Shown here in pieces: positions 1-11,584 of a stretch of DNA of 64,000 nucleotides. The stretch's first letter is position 1. The number at the start of each line of letters is the position of its first letter. A program made the translations under genes and the position numbers. The stretch lies in NCBI GenBank assembly GCA_963682025.1, contig OY821519.1:111713764-111777763 (forward strand). Direction: 5' to 3'. The notes under the pieces are model-generated. The model made no database searches, was not told the origin of the DNA, and saw nothing but the letters and a program-made list of their open reading frames with translations. Source of the stretch: Cordilura impudica (taxonomy: Eukaryota; Arthropoda; Insecta; Diptera; Scathophagidae).

Positions 1-545
1 ACGCCAGCTAGAGGGTTAAAACTAAAAAAAAAACACAGAAGAGCTCGAACCGAACCTATGCTGGAAATCCTACCTCGACAGCTCTTATGGTTCCGGAGAT
101 CATTCGTTACAATCAAATGCATCAACGTTTTTATATATACGCCACGCCCCTTTGCCCACTAACAACTTTATATAGCTAAGGTCTTATTATTTCGCAAAAA
201 TACCCTTTTGTGAAAATTTCATGACGATCCTTCCAGTAGTTTAGAAGATATTACGATTTTTTATTTTTCTAAAAAGGGGCGTGGTCCCGCCCACTTTTCT
301 TCTTGTATGTATTTCTATTCATGCTAATACCATATGTACCAAATATGACTGCTGTAGGTAAAAAAATTCCCGTGATATGACTTTTTCAATTTTTGGGTTA
401 TATGGGCGTGGCACCGCCCCTTTGTCCAATCAAAAATTTATATAGCATATTATTCCTTCCAGAGTCACAGTAACACGCTCTGAAAATTTCAGGAAGATCG
501 GTTCTTTGGTTTGGCCTCCTATAAAGCACAAACAAACACACATTC
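1..545. repeat. gggcgtgg-rich interspersed repeat, copy 1
   Basis: AT-rich DNA punctuated by short G/C islands (gggcgtggcaccgcccc, ggggcgtggtcccgccc). It ends in a cacaaacaaacacacattc stretch followed by tatatatatagat. The same ending recurs at about 1192, so this is one member of a repeat family also seen at 48340-49160 and 55540-55930. No coding potential. The left end lies outside the window. Confidence 0.6.
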
Positions 546-1195
546 ATTTTTATATATATAGATAGATTGAAAGCAGAATAATTATGATTTAAGGTAAAAT
601 GGGGCGAAAAAGGGGGACTTGGTAATAAAAAAATGTATGGCTACCTTACCTGTAGATAAAAAGTGTATAAAACTTTAGATAAATACATATTACAAAAAAA
701 TTATTTTGTATAGCAAACATTGTTAGTGGTATATGTAAAAAAAAGGGGGCGGTGAAATGGGCGTGGTTCATAGTTATATGGCGACGTTAACAGTATTAAG
801 AGCAATATACTACCAAATAAAAAAATCCGTTGGAAGGAACAAATTTGTACAGAGAAAAAAAAGTTTAAAACTTTCAAACAAAATTTGGCGTGAAAAGGGG
901 CGTGAAAGGGGGCGTGGCGTAAGAAATGTTTATTTCTACCTCGCCTGGAGTATAATGTGTATACAATTTGAAGTAAATCTGTTAAAAACTATATGGGAGC
1001 AATTACATAATTTTAAAAAAGTGGGCGTAAAAGTGGGCGTGGTCAAAAAAAAAGTACCCTATTAATCATGCCAGAGTCCCAGTTAAATGCTGTGAAAATT
1101 TCAGGAAGATCGGTCCAGAGGTTTGCCCTCCTATAAGGTACACACAAACAAACAAACAAATAAACAAACACACATTCAATTTTATATATATAGAT
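546..1195. repeat. gggcgtgg-rich interspersed repeat, copy 2
   Basis: Second copy directly after the first, with the same parts in the same order: gggcgtgg islands, then a gaaaatttcaggaagatcgg block, cctcctataagg, a (acaa)n run and a tatatatatagat end. The open frames on both strands here look like chance readings of the repeat. The following 345 bases to 1540 hold nothing I recognise. Confidence 0.6.
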
Positions 1196-1540
1196 GAATT
1201 TATCTATTTCCCTAAATAATGAAATCGACTTAATTGCGTTTCTCTTTAAACGTAAGAAACAACATTTAAAGCCTCTACATATATATCTTTCTTTCAATAA
1301 ATCTTAAATAATAAATTTTCAATTCTTTTATCTTTACTTATTTACACTCGTTTTACTTTTTACATCCATTTCCCTCATATCATCTCTTATCATCATGTTG
1401 TCTCTTATCATGACATTCGGTTGTGTGCTTTTACAATGTTACCATTCCAGTTGCAGAAGATTAAAATTTAAGGAACACGATGATGCGAGTGTCTAAAAGT
1501 GTAAATTAAACTCGGTTGTATGTGTTTTGACGTAGGCATT

Positions 1541-3577
1541 TTTATACCCTCCACTCCAGTGTACAGAGGGTATATATAAGTCTGTCATTCCATTTGTAAT
1601 AATTAGAAAAAAAATTTTGGACCCCATAAAATATATATATTTGTGATCCTTATAACAACCGGAGTTGATATAGCGATGTCCGTCCGTCCGTCTGTCCGTC
1701 TGTGGATATCACGCTGACGGCATCAATCGGGCAGATAGGGTGTTCGTTGGCATAGGCGATGATTCACTAACATCCTGAGAAGTTTACTGTATAAAATCGT
1801 CCAAATCGGTCGATTAGGGCCCGAGATTTGAATGAAGAACTAAAAAAAGTCTTGAAAAAATATAATTTTCTATGTTGTTCTTGTCACGATCACGCCCTCA
1901 ATAGGCTAGCTAAGGTGATCATTTTTAGAGCAGAATGATTCACCAAATTTATGGGAAGATTTCTGTTTCAAAAATCATTAAAATCGGTGGAACAGGTCCA
2001 GGGAAATCTCTGAAAAAGTAAAAAAAAAAATGAAAAATATGGTATTTCTATATTGTTCTTGTTGTTATTCTAAATGTTGTATTGTTGTCGTAGCTGGACT
2101 TGTTGTTTTTGTGGTCGTTGTGGTAATAATATAATTAAAACTAACCATTTGTACATTTTTTTATCAACTCTGGTAGAAAAATTTAAAAGTTTCCATTGTT
2201 TTGGCATCACTAAAAAAATTTACTAGATCATTTCTGTTATTGCCACGAGCCTGCCTACGAAGTTTCAGATCGATTGGGTCACGGGAAAGGGGTTAAAATT
2301 GATCCAAAATTTTTTCGACAAGCAGACACTACGAGTTAATATAAGGGGAGTAAAAATTCACCAGCATTAAAGCAAATAATGCTAAAATACCTAATTGTTA
2401 ATAAAAAAAAAACAATGTAAATTTAGCAAAAAAAATTTTTATGTATTAATTTATTTAAAGAGAAAAACACAAAAATAACATTTGATATTGTATTTTTTGT
2501 GTGTAATATTTACATATACATACATACACATATTAAATAATTTCTGCAATATTTTGATGTGGGGAAAACACATTTCTTTTGCATTAACAGAGTGTCACTT
2601 CATTTTGCTCAGCGTCACTATGCTGCAGTAGATGGCGCCACAATTTTTGTTCTAATTAGCTATGCAATAGTTATTTCTATTTTAACATGAATGTCAATAT
2701 TTTCAACTAGATATCATACAAAACAATGTTAACAGTATACACGGGCTGGTCTTTTATGTCATACGTTTTTTCATTATTCTTTTACAAATATGAACATAAG
2801 TTTGGCATATTAACTTTTTGTTGTCTTCACAAAATAGAGTTACCGAGTTCATCAATGAGTTTTTTGCTTTCAAAACAGTTCTATCTGATTGCGATTACAT
2901 CTAATTTTTAAAAATTGTTTATAATTACTAAAGCATTATTATTCACATGAATACAAAATTGCACTTTTTAAATTTTCCATTCAAATTTTAGAAAATATCT
3001 ATTCTAATAACTGCAATTAAAATTTAAAATTATAAATTAGAAAATATTAATTGAATTTCAGAAAATCATATCAAAACGTCGGAAATAATAATTTTAAATG
3101 AAGAAGACATCAATTGCATCTTTAATATATAAATTTTATTCGTTAAATACAAATTGAAATTCCAAAAAAAAACACCAAATATGTTTACATTTAAAAAATG
3201 TTTACATTTAAAAAAAATATTGGCATTGGCATAATAGCTTTTCAGTAACTTCTTTTAACGATATTCGCATCGTTAAAAAAAGGAAATAGCAAAATTATCA
3301 GTAAAATTTTTAAACGATATCCGCTATTGTTATAGGTATATAACCTAAATGCATGGCGATCAGCAACCACGATGACCAAAAACAAACACCGAAATAAATC
3401 CGAAATAATAGAAAAGACGAAAACCAACCCAAAGAATTTTCTGAAATAATTTGGTATTAAGTTTAACAAATTGTTTACTTTTTCCAATATTTTGTTTACA
3501 TTTATTATCATTACTCAAACCGAGGTGGAGGGTATCAAAGATTCGGCACAGCCGAATTTATTACTCTTACTTGTTTT
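1541..3577 (+). mobile_element. DINE-1/HINE-like non-autonomous Helitron relative (family 1)
   Basis: It starts with tttataccctccactccagt, carries the (gtcc)n-like core at 1675-1705, and ends with a gattcggcacagccgaat hairpin followed by ctcttacttgttttt. This order matches Drosophila DINE-1-type elements (Helentron-associated, non-coding, rolling-circle). At about 2 kb the copy is long, and the middle (2160-3240) is AT-rich and includes an agtttccattgttttggca block shared with 16.3 and 19.4 kb, so other insertions are probably nested inside. Confidence 0.65.
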
Positions 3578-3915
3578 TCATTAAATTTTGGTCTTCCAAT
3601 GTTTTTTCAATCTCTATATATAACAAATATATGAATATTTAAATGTGCCTAAAAGTATGTTAATCAATTTTAGCAATTCACAATTCAACACAGAGCGTCT
3701 GATTTATAATTAAAATCATTCGCATTAACAGGGTGTAACGAATTATTACAAATATTTTATTATATTTAATTTAATATATTTTTAAGACAGATTTAACATA
3801 AATTTTATCATTCTCAGCTTCTCCTCTATATGAACTATAACTATGCCAATTTTCACACTCCCCCGTGCCCGCTTATTGCTTAAAAAGGGAACTAAAAATT
3901 TACCTCCACGTACGA
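3578..3915 (-). mobile_element. Partial Helitron copy related to 58993-59356
   Basis: The block running from the tttaaatgtgcct area to cccgtgcccgc...ttaaaaagggaactaaaaa matches, with small differences, the right part of the element at 58993-59356, including tttatcattctcagcttctcc. The terminal TC is lost here, so it is a truncated copy. The next 560 bases to gene A contain only a 10-bp inverted repeat (3940-3989) and nothing coding that I recognise. Confidence 0.5.
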
Positions 3916-4479
3916 ATATATATATCCAGAAGACTTTTTGTCGTATGTTCGAAGAAAATCACTTGTTGTGACAAAATGTAACATACGACCAATGTATTCT
4001 GAACGAGAAGGCTAATAATGCCTTTGGAACTATAATTACAGTAATTACTTTACTGGTAAAAATAAAATATTCAGTGAAGATTTAATCCAAAAATGCAGAG
4101 AATCCATAGGGCCATTTCGAAGATATTTCATGCTATACATTTAAAATCGTCTCTGAAAATTAAGTTCTGTTATATGCGTCAGTCGTATTTTGAGGTATCG
4201 ATATATCGAAAAGAGCAGCCAGTTGCGTATTCTCTATAATACAGTAATCGTCCTGCCGTTACGATAAGTTTGTCCTACTACTTTTTAGGAAAAACTCCAG
4301 TCACCAGGTTAAAAGAGAAATATAATTGAATTATGAGTGTACCGAGGACCCCAAAACACAATAAAACTGCACCGAACAAAAACAAGTTCATATTATATTT
4401 TATATCAACAAAATGAACACACAAGTTAATTATATAATCATGTGCCCATAAATGGAATATGGGCACCATATATAGAAAC

Positions 4480-5921
4480 TTATAAAAACTTCGCTCTTGA
4501 AGTTGGATATTTCTCAACTACTTTCTTAGACATAGAACGAATACCAATCCAAGTTTCCTTGACTAATTCGTCAATACTAGTTGCTGGAGGATTAAAGCCC
4601 ATATTTCCGCCAGCAGGTAACTCCATTGTTATCGAAATTGGAAAACCAACTGAGAAAGCGTAGTCATCGCTAGCACCAGCAGCGATATATAAAACGTTGG
4701 TAGAAGAACCAACGCTGTATTGTGTGCCAGTAGCCTCAAAAATAGCATCACCGCCAGCGCGAGCTACATCATCCAAATCTTGCCAAGTTTCCGGAAGATC
4801 ACTGAAAAGGATCACCACAATAATAACAAAAACTTACACACATACGAGCATTATTTAACTTACGACGTCCAACCCCAGGGATAAAGAAGATAATTGCCAT
4901 AGGAATGAATGGTCAAATACATGATACCACGACCCACTAAAGAATGCATAATATCACGAACAACGATGGTTTCGGGCTCTGAGAAACCCTTGGGACCAGC
5001 ATAAGTATCACTACAAGGTATAGAAGAGGCACCCTCCTCATTCCAATGGAAATCGAAATTTCGATTAGGATCAGCACCAGAACAGCTCAAACCGGCATAT
5101 TTGTACGGTTGACGTGTTTTACGCCACATACGGGCTGAAGAACTAGTCTGAGTATATTCGTAACCATCCGGATTCACAACTGGTATAATAATCCAATCAT
5201 AATCCAGTAACAGGTCTGCATTCTCTTCGAAATTTTCAACCAATTGATCGATGACATATAAAACAGCTGCTGGAGAAATCCATTCACGAGCATGGAAACC
5301 ACCATCCGCTAAGATAACATTCTTATTGGCACGACCATCCCCATTGGTTATTGTGATGGTTTTCATAATACGACCTTCAAACGATTTGCCCACATTCTTT
5401 ATGAATACTCGAGACGGATAACGCTCTGCCAAGTCTTCAATGTAAGCATTAATTTCATCATGCGAATAATAACGTTCATTACTTAAACGACCCTTGCCAC
5501 TGAAAGGCATCAAATTGCGTTTTAACTTATTTAATTGAAACTCTTCTTCAAGATAACGCCCAACATTCTCATTGAGAACTTTAGGAGTTAGATCATGTTT
5601 AACCAAGGCATCTAAGAAATCTGCCTCTACATTTGGATTAACCATTACACGAGCTTCATGATATGATAGTTTCGTCAAAGTAAAGAAATCATAGAAATCA
5701 TCTTGTTGCGATAATTCAAAAAGAAATTCTAACTGCTCCGATGTTTGAGGAGTCACTTCGAAAATTTTATAACTTAAAGTACAAAATTATAACAATTTAA
5801 TTAAATTCACTGTTTTAATATATTTCATTTTACATTCATTAACTTACCCATCATATCCTGCAGCCTTTGACAAGGTCAATACAGTGCCGAGCAACAATAT
5901 AACTACTCCCAAACGTAACAT
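4480..5921 (-). CDS. Zinc carboxypeptidase A-like preproenzyme (M14), gene A
   Basis: Secreted metallo-exopeptidase that removes C-terminal residues from peptides. Three exons: 5921-5848 (signal peptide MLRLGVVILLLGTVLTLSKA), 5772-4864 and 4801-4480, joined through GTAAGT donors and AG acceptors, both introns in phase 2; 434 aa, a normal length for a preprocarboxypeptidase. The inhibitory propeptide spans about residues 22-120 with basic activation sites (KR, GKGR). Zinc ligands are His185 and Glu188 (HAREW) and His314 (IHSYGNYLLYPWG). Substrate-binding Arg242 and Asn261-Arg262 (NRNF) and the general base Glu388 (MELP) are present. The S1' position (255 in bovine numbering) is Phe, not the Asp of B-type enzymes, so I infer an A-type preference for hydrophobic residues. 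The residue aligned to Tyr248 is Phe377. It is the 3'-most gene of a minus-strand tandem set with genes B and C. Exon boundaries are inferred from motif continuity and phase. Confidence 0.92.
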
Positions 5922-6040
5922 GTCTGTAGTCCGATCTTTTGAGTGCACACTTTAGAACTGAATATTGATGAGTTACTACTATTGACACAATACCTTGATA
6001 TTGTTTGTGCTCCTCAAATATTTAATTTTATCTAATCAGA
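5922..6040 (-). promoter_or_regulatory. Possible promoter of carboxypeptidase gene A
   Basis: An insect-type initiator TCAGTT lies at 5961-5956 on the minus strand, about 35 bases before the ATG. An AGATAA (GATA-type) motif lies at 6033-6028. GATA sites are common upstream of insect midgut genes. No clear TATA box is placed for it. The motifs are short and could be chance matches. Confidence 0.3.
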
Positions 6041-6390
6041 AATAAATCCGAATTCGTATATTAATTTTTTTATTATTTTCTAATCATATTCAACGCTTTG
6101 AGCTTAAATCAAATTTACAACGACATATTTTTGATAAGTATAAACACTAGACTGGTCGCAAAAATTTTTTTCTTTAATTGATACATATATATTCGTTGTC
6201 TAAAATATGAGGTTTGCTATTATGAATGCGGTCTCCATTTTTGATGTGTAAACATCTATACGCGAAGGGGGGTAAATTTATATTTCACAATACAATCACA
6301 AAAACAGCGTAACATGTAAGACGTAGGAGAAAATCGATGTGACTTATGATTGTATTGGTGAAAAAATTATGATATGTAATAACCTGTTTG

Positions 6391-7655
6391 AAAATGAAAA
6401 ATGAAAAGTAAAAAATGCAAAATAAAAAATTAAAAATTAAAAATACAAAATGAAAAATCAAAAATCAAAAATAAGAAATGAAAAATAAAAAATGAAAAAT
6501 AAAAATGAAACATTTAAAATACAAAATGGAAAATAAAAAATTAAAAAGAAAATATTAAAAATAAAAAAATAAAAAATTAATAATAAAAAATGAAAAATTA
6601 AAAATAAAAAATGAAAAATAAAAAGTGAAAAATAAAAAATGAAAAACAAATTAAAAATAATATATGAAAATGTAAAATAAGAAATGAAAAATAAAAAATT
6701 AAAAAAGAAAAATAAAATATGAAAAATGAAAAACAAAAATGAAAAATAGAAAATGAAAAGTGAAAAATGAAAAATAAAAAGTGAAAAATTAAAAAAAAAA
6801 TGAAAACGAAAAATTAAAAAATGAAAAGTAAAAAAAAATTAAAACGAAAAATTAAACATAAAAAATTTGAATTAAATTTGAATTAAAATAAAACAAAAAA
6901 TTAAAATTAAAAAATAGAAATGAAAAATAAAAAATTAAAAATAAAAAATTAAAAATGAAAATGATAAATAAGAAATGAAAAATAAAAAATTAAAAATAAA
7001 AATGAAAAATTAAAAATAAAAAATTTAAAACAGACAATTAAAAATAGAAAATGAAATATGAAAAATAAAAAATGAAAAGTGAAAAATAAAAAATTAAAAA
7101 AGAAAAAAGAAAAATAAAAAATGAAAAATGAAAAACAAAAATGAAAAATAAAAAATGTAAAATGAAAAATAAAAAGTGAAAAATGAAAAAAAAATGAAAA
7201 CGAAAAATTAAAAAATTAAAAGTAAAAAAAAAATTAAAACGAAAAACGAAAAATTAAAAATGAAAAATTAAAAATACAAAATTTAAAATAAAACATAAAA
7301 AATAGAAATGAAAAATAAGAAATGACAAATGAAAAATAAAAAATTAAAGAAGAAAAATAAAAAATGAAAAATAAGAAATGAGAAATGAAAATCGAAAAAT
7401 GAAAAATCGATAATGAAAAATGAAAAACGAAAAAGAAAAATGAAAAATAAAAAATTAAAACTGAGAAAAATAAAAAAATTAAAAATGAAAAATAAAAAAT
7501 TAAAAATAAAAATTAAAAATGATAAATAAAAAATGAAAAATAAAAAATAAAAACGAAAAATTAAAAATAAAAAATTAAAAATTAAAAACAAACAATTAAA
7601 AATAAAAAATGATATATGAAAAAAAAATGAAAAATAAAAAATGTAAAATTAAAAA
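6391..7655. repeat. A-rich minisatellite (aaaaatgaaaaataaaa type)
   Basis: About 1.25 kb of loosely repeated 10-12 base units alternating aaaatgaaa, aaaataaaa and aaaattaaa. The long Phe/Ile/Leu/Tyr-rich minus-strand reading frames through it are translations of the repeat, not genes. It runs straight into the first recognisable spatzle-like exon. The 350 bases between gene A and this array hold only a weak 14-base inverted repeat (6284-6297 with 6348-6362). Confidence 0.9.
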
Positions 7656-7662
7656 TAAGAAA

Positions 7663-9598
7663 TGTCAAATACCGGATCATTCGACAGAAGCTGCTTCACC
7701 AGATTCCAACATAGAATCTTATCAAATTATAGAGGATTTAGCTTTTGCTGGTTTAAATGGTTCAGAAATTGCTCTAACAGTCGAAGAAAATAATGAACAG
7801 GATGTTGTAAATGAAAATATTCAAGAGCCCGAAGATGAAGTTCTACCAACACCCGAAGAATTAATTGCTGGTCCGCGTTATCGCGTGTCTGGCAAAAGGT
7901 TTATACAAAAGCGTCCCAATATTGTTCCTGCTAGTCGTAAACGAGTACAGGTTCGACCTAGGTCCAAACAGACTGTGATGGGCAATGGCGTGCCGGCACC
8001 CAAGAAATGTGAACGTTTTACAGCTTCGATGTGCATAAAAACTGAAGACTATCCCATGTAAGCTTTGCGTGAATATGGATAAAAGGGAAAAGGTTTATGA
8101 AATTCAAAATAATTTGTATAAGTTTACTTGGTTTACCTTCTAAGTTTGTAGTTAGTTTTTTAGATTTTAAGTTTTTGAGATTATATAAAAACTTGGGCTT
8201 TGATTTGTTGTGAATTTATGAATGCTGAATATGACTATTGTCATACTATGGATCCTTCAAAGTTTAAACAAAAGCTTACACTTTGACTTTCTCAGGAAAA
8301 AATTTGAGCAGATTCAAAGAAAAGTACAATTTAGAATCAATTTTATAATTCATAAACCAGTGATCAAGTCAAGTCCATAGATATGATTAATCGTCGTTGT
8401 TTTAAAGTCTATATGAATTGTCTCTTGTTTAAGACCATAGATATGTTCTATTCTTAGCTATTGGAGTAAAAGTAAGAGACTAACAAGAGGTCCAAACTAA
8501 GGATCAATCGTTAGTATTTCAAAGCCCCAATTAATGTCTTATCAGAGCCTCAACTAATGTCAGCTACCACAAATGAAGCTAATTTTTATTCAACTTCAGT
8601 TATATTTAAAAAATTGGGATAATAGATCCGAACTAAAGATCGGCTCATTAGCACTTACATATATTCCTTAGCAGTTGATGTGAAAATTAGTTTGTTCAGA
8701 AATGAAATACAAAATAAATTAAATTCATTTAATTAATAATTTAGAAAGGAATTCATTTACCGAATGGTATAAGGAATCTCTGTTTTAAACAAAACAGCAA
8801 TTTTTAAAAACAAAAATATATATTTATTCTTTTTCTTTTTCTACTTCTATTTCTATATCTTTGAAGTAATCAAACGAAAACCTAGAAAATCGTAGCTTTG
8901 TTTATTTAAAGGCTTTCAATGAATTCACAAATCATAGTTCACTTTTTGTAAACACGATAAAAATGCACCTTATTCCCTTGGGTAAAATTATAAGCACTGT
9001 ATTTTAATTTTTACATACACAACTTGTTTTAAATCAAATTATTTTAGTTAATAAATTTGTTTATTTATTGTAACTTATTTTATAAATTTCTTAAAATTAT
9101 TATGGTTTTAAGGGGAATTTAGATTTTACACCTAAATGCTTTATCCGCGGTAAGTGGTTGACAAAAGCTTACAATTAAGTACCAACAAATAAAATAACTT
9201 CCGGTTATTGGGTTAAACTTGAGAATTGTATATAAATAATATTTTCAAATATATTTTGATATAGCGATCAAATAATGGGCAGTATACGCAGACATAGAAA
9301 TGCCATGTCTGCCTTATTAGCAGAATACACTGATAAATCATTGAATGCTTTGGATACCACAGAAGATTTCGATGAGTATTTATTTGCCAAAAAGAGGTAC
9401 GGATTCAAAATAATATTGAAAACTTCAGTTTATAATATATTTCAATTCAAGGCGCGAGGACAATGATGTTCAGGGTGGTTTATGTCAAAGTATCGTGCGT
9501 TATGCGCGTCCTCAGAAGGCCCGTTCAGCTTCGGGAGAATGGAAATATATTGTTAATACCGGCCAACATACTCAGACTTTACGATTGGAAAAATGCAT
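7663..9598 (+). CDS. Spatzle-family cystine-knot ligand, partial (three exons)
   Basis: Secreted Toll/neurotrophin-type proprotein. Exons: about 7663-8057 (5' edge uncertain), 9265-9396 and 9452-9598, joined in phase through GTAAGC and GTACGG donors and TATAG and CAAG acceptors. The pro-region carries dibasic stretches and CERFTASMCIKTEDYP, a Cys-plus-YP arrangement typical of spatzle pro-domains. A KKRR site at the 9396/9452 junction fits convertase cleavage just before the mature ligand. The mature part then reads LCQSIVRYARPQKARSASGE, WKYIVNTGQHTQTLRLEKC, matching the first half of the cystine knot. This resembles spz5/NT-type paralogues more than spz itself, but I cannot fix the orthologue. 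The signal-peptide exon and the second half of the knot are not found. Both sides of the gene are A-rich repeat arrays. The 1.2-kb intron 8058-9264 holds nothing I recognise. Confidence 0.8.
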
Positions 9599-9599
9599 G

Positions 9600-10610
9600 T
9601 AAGCAAATTTTTTTAAATATTTAAAATAAATAAAATAAATATAATAAAAAATATTAATAAAATAAAAAGATATATAAAAAATGTAATAAAATAATTAAAC
9701 AAATTAGATAAATAAAACAAATTAAATAAATAAAATAAGCAAAATAAATAAAGTAAATAAAGTAAATAAAATAAATAACATAAATGAAATAAATAAAGCA
9801 AATATAATAAAATAAATAAAAATTAAATTAAATAAATAAAATACGTAGAATAAATAAGACAAATAAAACAATAAGAGTAAATAAAAAAATAACATAATTA
9901 ACGTAATTAACACAAAGAAACTAAAATAAATAAAAAAAAAATAAAACAAAAAAAATAAAACAAAATAAAATAAAATGAAATAAAATAAAATATAGTAAAA
10001 TAAAATAAAATAAAATGAAATAAAAAAAAAACAAAATAAAATAAAATAAAATGAAATAAAATAAAATAAAATGGAATAAAATAATATAAATAAAAATAAA
10101 TAAAATACGTAAAATAAATAAAAAAAATAAAACAAAATGATTAAAAGAAATGAAATAAATAATATAAAACAAAATATATAAAATAAATTAAGTAAGTTAT
10201 ATGTATAAACTAAATGAAAAACGAAAACCAAAAATTAAAAAGAAAAATAAAAAGAAAATTGAAGAATGAAAAATAAAAATTGAAAAATAAAAATGAAAAA
10301 TAAAAAAAAACTAAAAATGAAAAAAATGGAAAATAAAAAAAAAATGAAAATTGAAAAATACAAAATGAAAAATAAAAAATTAAAAATAGGAAATGAAAAA
10401 TGAAAAATGAAAAGTAAAAAATGAAAAATAAAAAATTAAAAAGAAAATTAAAAAATGAAAAATGAAAAATAAAAAGTAAAAAATAAAAAAATTTTAAATC
10501 AAAATTAAAAACGAAAAACTTAAAATGAAAAATGAAAAATAAAAATGAAAAACGAAAAATGAGAAATTAAAAATAAAAAACGAAAAATTAAAAATGAACC
10601 GGTTGAAATA
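9600..10610. repeat. A-rich minisatellite (aaataaaataaa and aaaatgaaaaat)
   Basis: About 1 kb of simple-sequence DNA. The first part is dominated by aaataaa units, the second (from about 10215) by aaaaatgaaaaa units like the array at 6391. It starts directly after the splice donor of the third spatzle-like exon and ends just before a candidate fourth exon. The long hydrophobic open frames on the minus strand are artefacts of the repeat. Confidence 0.9.
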
Positions 10611-10642
10611 ATAAATAATAATAAACATTTTTATATTAGCAG

Positions 10643-10676
10643 AGGCCCTGCAGTTGATTGCTATAAGGATACATAG
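10643..10676 (+). pseudogene. Candidate fourth exon of the spatzle-like gene, cut by a stop
   Basis: After an acceptor ttatattagcag, the phase set by the 9598 donor gives C-IGPAVD-C then YKDT and a TAG at 10674-10676. The spacing of six residues between the two cysteines matches the family (C-x6-C), so this may be the true continuation. The stop removes the rest of the knot. It could also be chance in AT-rich DNA. Confidence 0.35.
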
Positions 10677-10814
10677 ATGCTTTCTAATTGATTTTAAAAA
10701 AATGCCATAAAAAAATATTTAATTACTAGATATTTACACATCTCCCCTGTGATCGGACTCACAAAATTTTTTTAGCTCGATCCGACGGTGCCTTCTAGCG
10801 CCTAGTGGGGCCAA

Positions 10815-11332
10815 AAGTACCCGAAGTGTGTTTATATAGGGAAAATATGACTTTTTTTTCAGATTTTACGAAAATTGCGTTCAACAGTTTAATTTTTCCC
10901 ACAGGATTTATATGAATCGATTTCATCAAAATATATTCATATTTGCGACTTGTAATTTGGTTTAAATGAACGGACAGACGGACAGACATCGCTAAATCGA
11001 CTCAGAAAGTTATTCAGAGTCGATCGGTATAATAAAAGATGGGCCTAGGTCAAATATTTTTAGTAGTTACAAACAGCAGGGGCCAAATCACCGCATTCGA
11101 TATCGAGTAAAATCAATCGAAATTCCATATTTTGGTTTATTATTTGAAGAAGACGGACAAACATTCGACCACGATTCGCTTTTGTTCTTAATCAGAGGAT
11201 AAAATTATTCTCAGCATTTTATTTTGGGAAATAAAAAAATAATTTCGTTCGAAAAATTTCGACAACGAATGCGGTGATTTGGCTCCAGCACAAAGTCATT
11301 ATACCCAAACCACATAGTGGTATAGGGTATAA
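10815..11332 (-). mobile_element. HINE family 2 copy, 5' part, carrying a MITE
   Basis: Reads (minus strand) from taccctataccactatgtgg at its right end through the tttgtgctgctgtttg block and the cggacagacggacag core. The same blocks occur in order at 32652-33447 and 59977-60784. It lacks the 3' palindrome end. A 206-bp element interrupts it at 11080-11285. The following 250 bases to gene B hold nothing I recognise. Confidence 0.7.
11080..11285. mobile_element. PIF/Harbinger-like MITE with CAG target duplication
   Basis: The ends are inverted repeats: GGGCCAAATCACCGCATTCG on the left and, reversed, GAGCCAAATCACCGCATTCG on the right (19 of 20 match). It is flanked by CAG on both sides (11077-11079, 11286-11288). 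The unoccupied HINE copies read cagcagcacaaag at this point, which gives the empty site. Three-base CWG or TWA duplications are known for PIF/Harbinger elements. No coding capacity. Confidence 0.75.
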
Positions 11333-11584
11333 AAAGCTGAGAACAAAGTGGACACGAATTTCAGTTGATATTTTAATGATTTCATTTTATCAAAATAAAC
11401 AAAAAAAATATTTATTTCGTAGTATTTATCGAAAGTTTCATTAGTTCACTTGAATAACCTTTTTAGACCTGGTCCGTATTACAAAATCTTATCCCGTGAA
11501 CACACTAACTAACCTCCATTTAACAAATAACTTCATAAGAATTTCATTCAATTTGGATATTGATGAAATTTTTATTCTAAAGTA

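Noticed and set aside
4442..4663. Plus-strand open frame over gene A exon 3
   Set aside because: Antisense shadow of the conserved carboxypeptidase exon.
6458..7591. Long Phe/Ile/Leu-rich open frames on the minus strand
   Set aside because: They are translations of the A-rich minisatellite; the same happens at 9613-10231 and 35618-36527.
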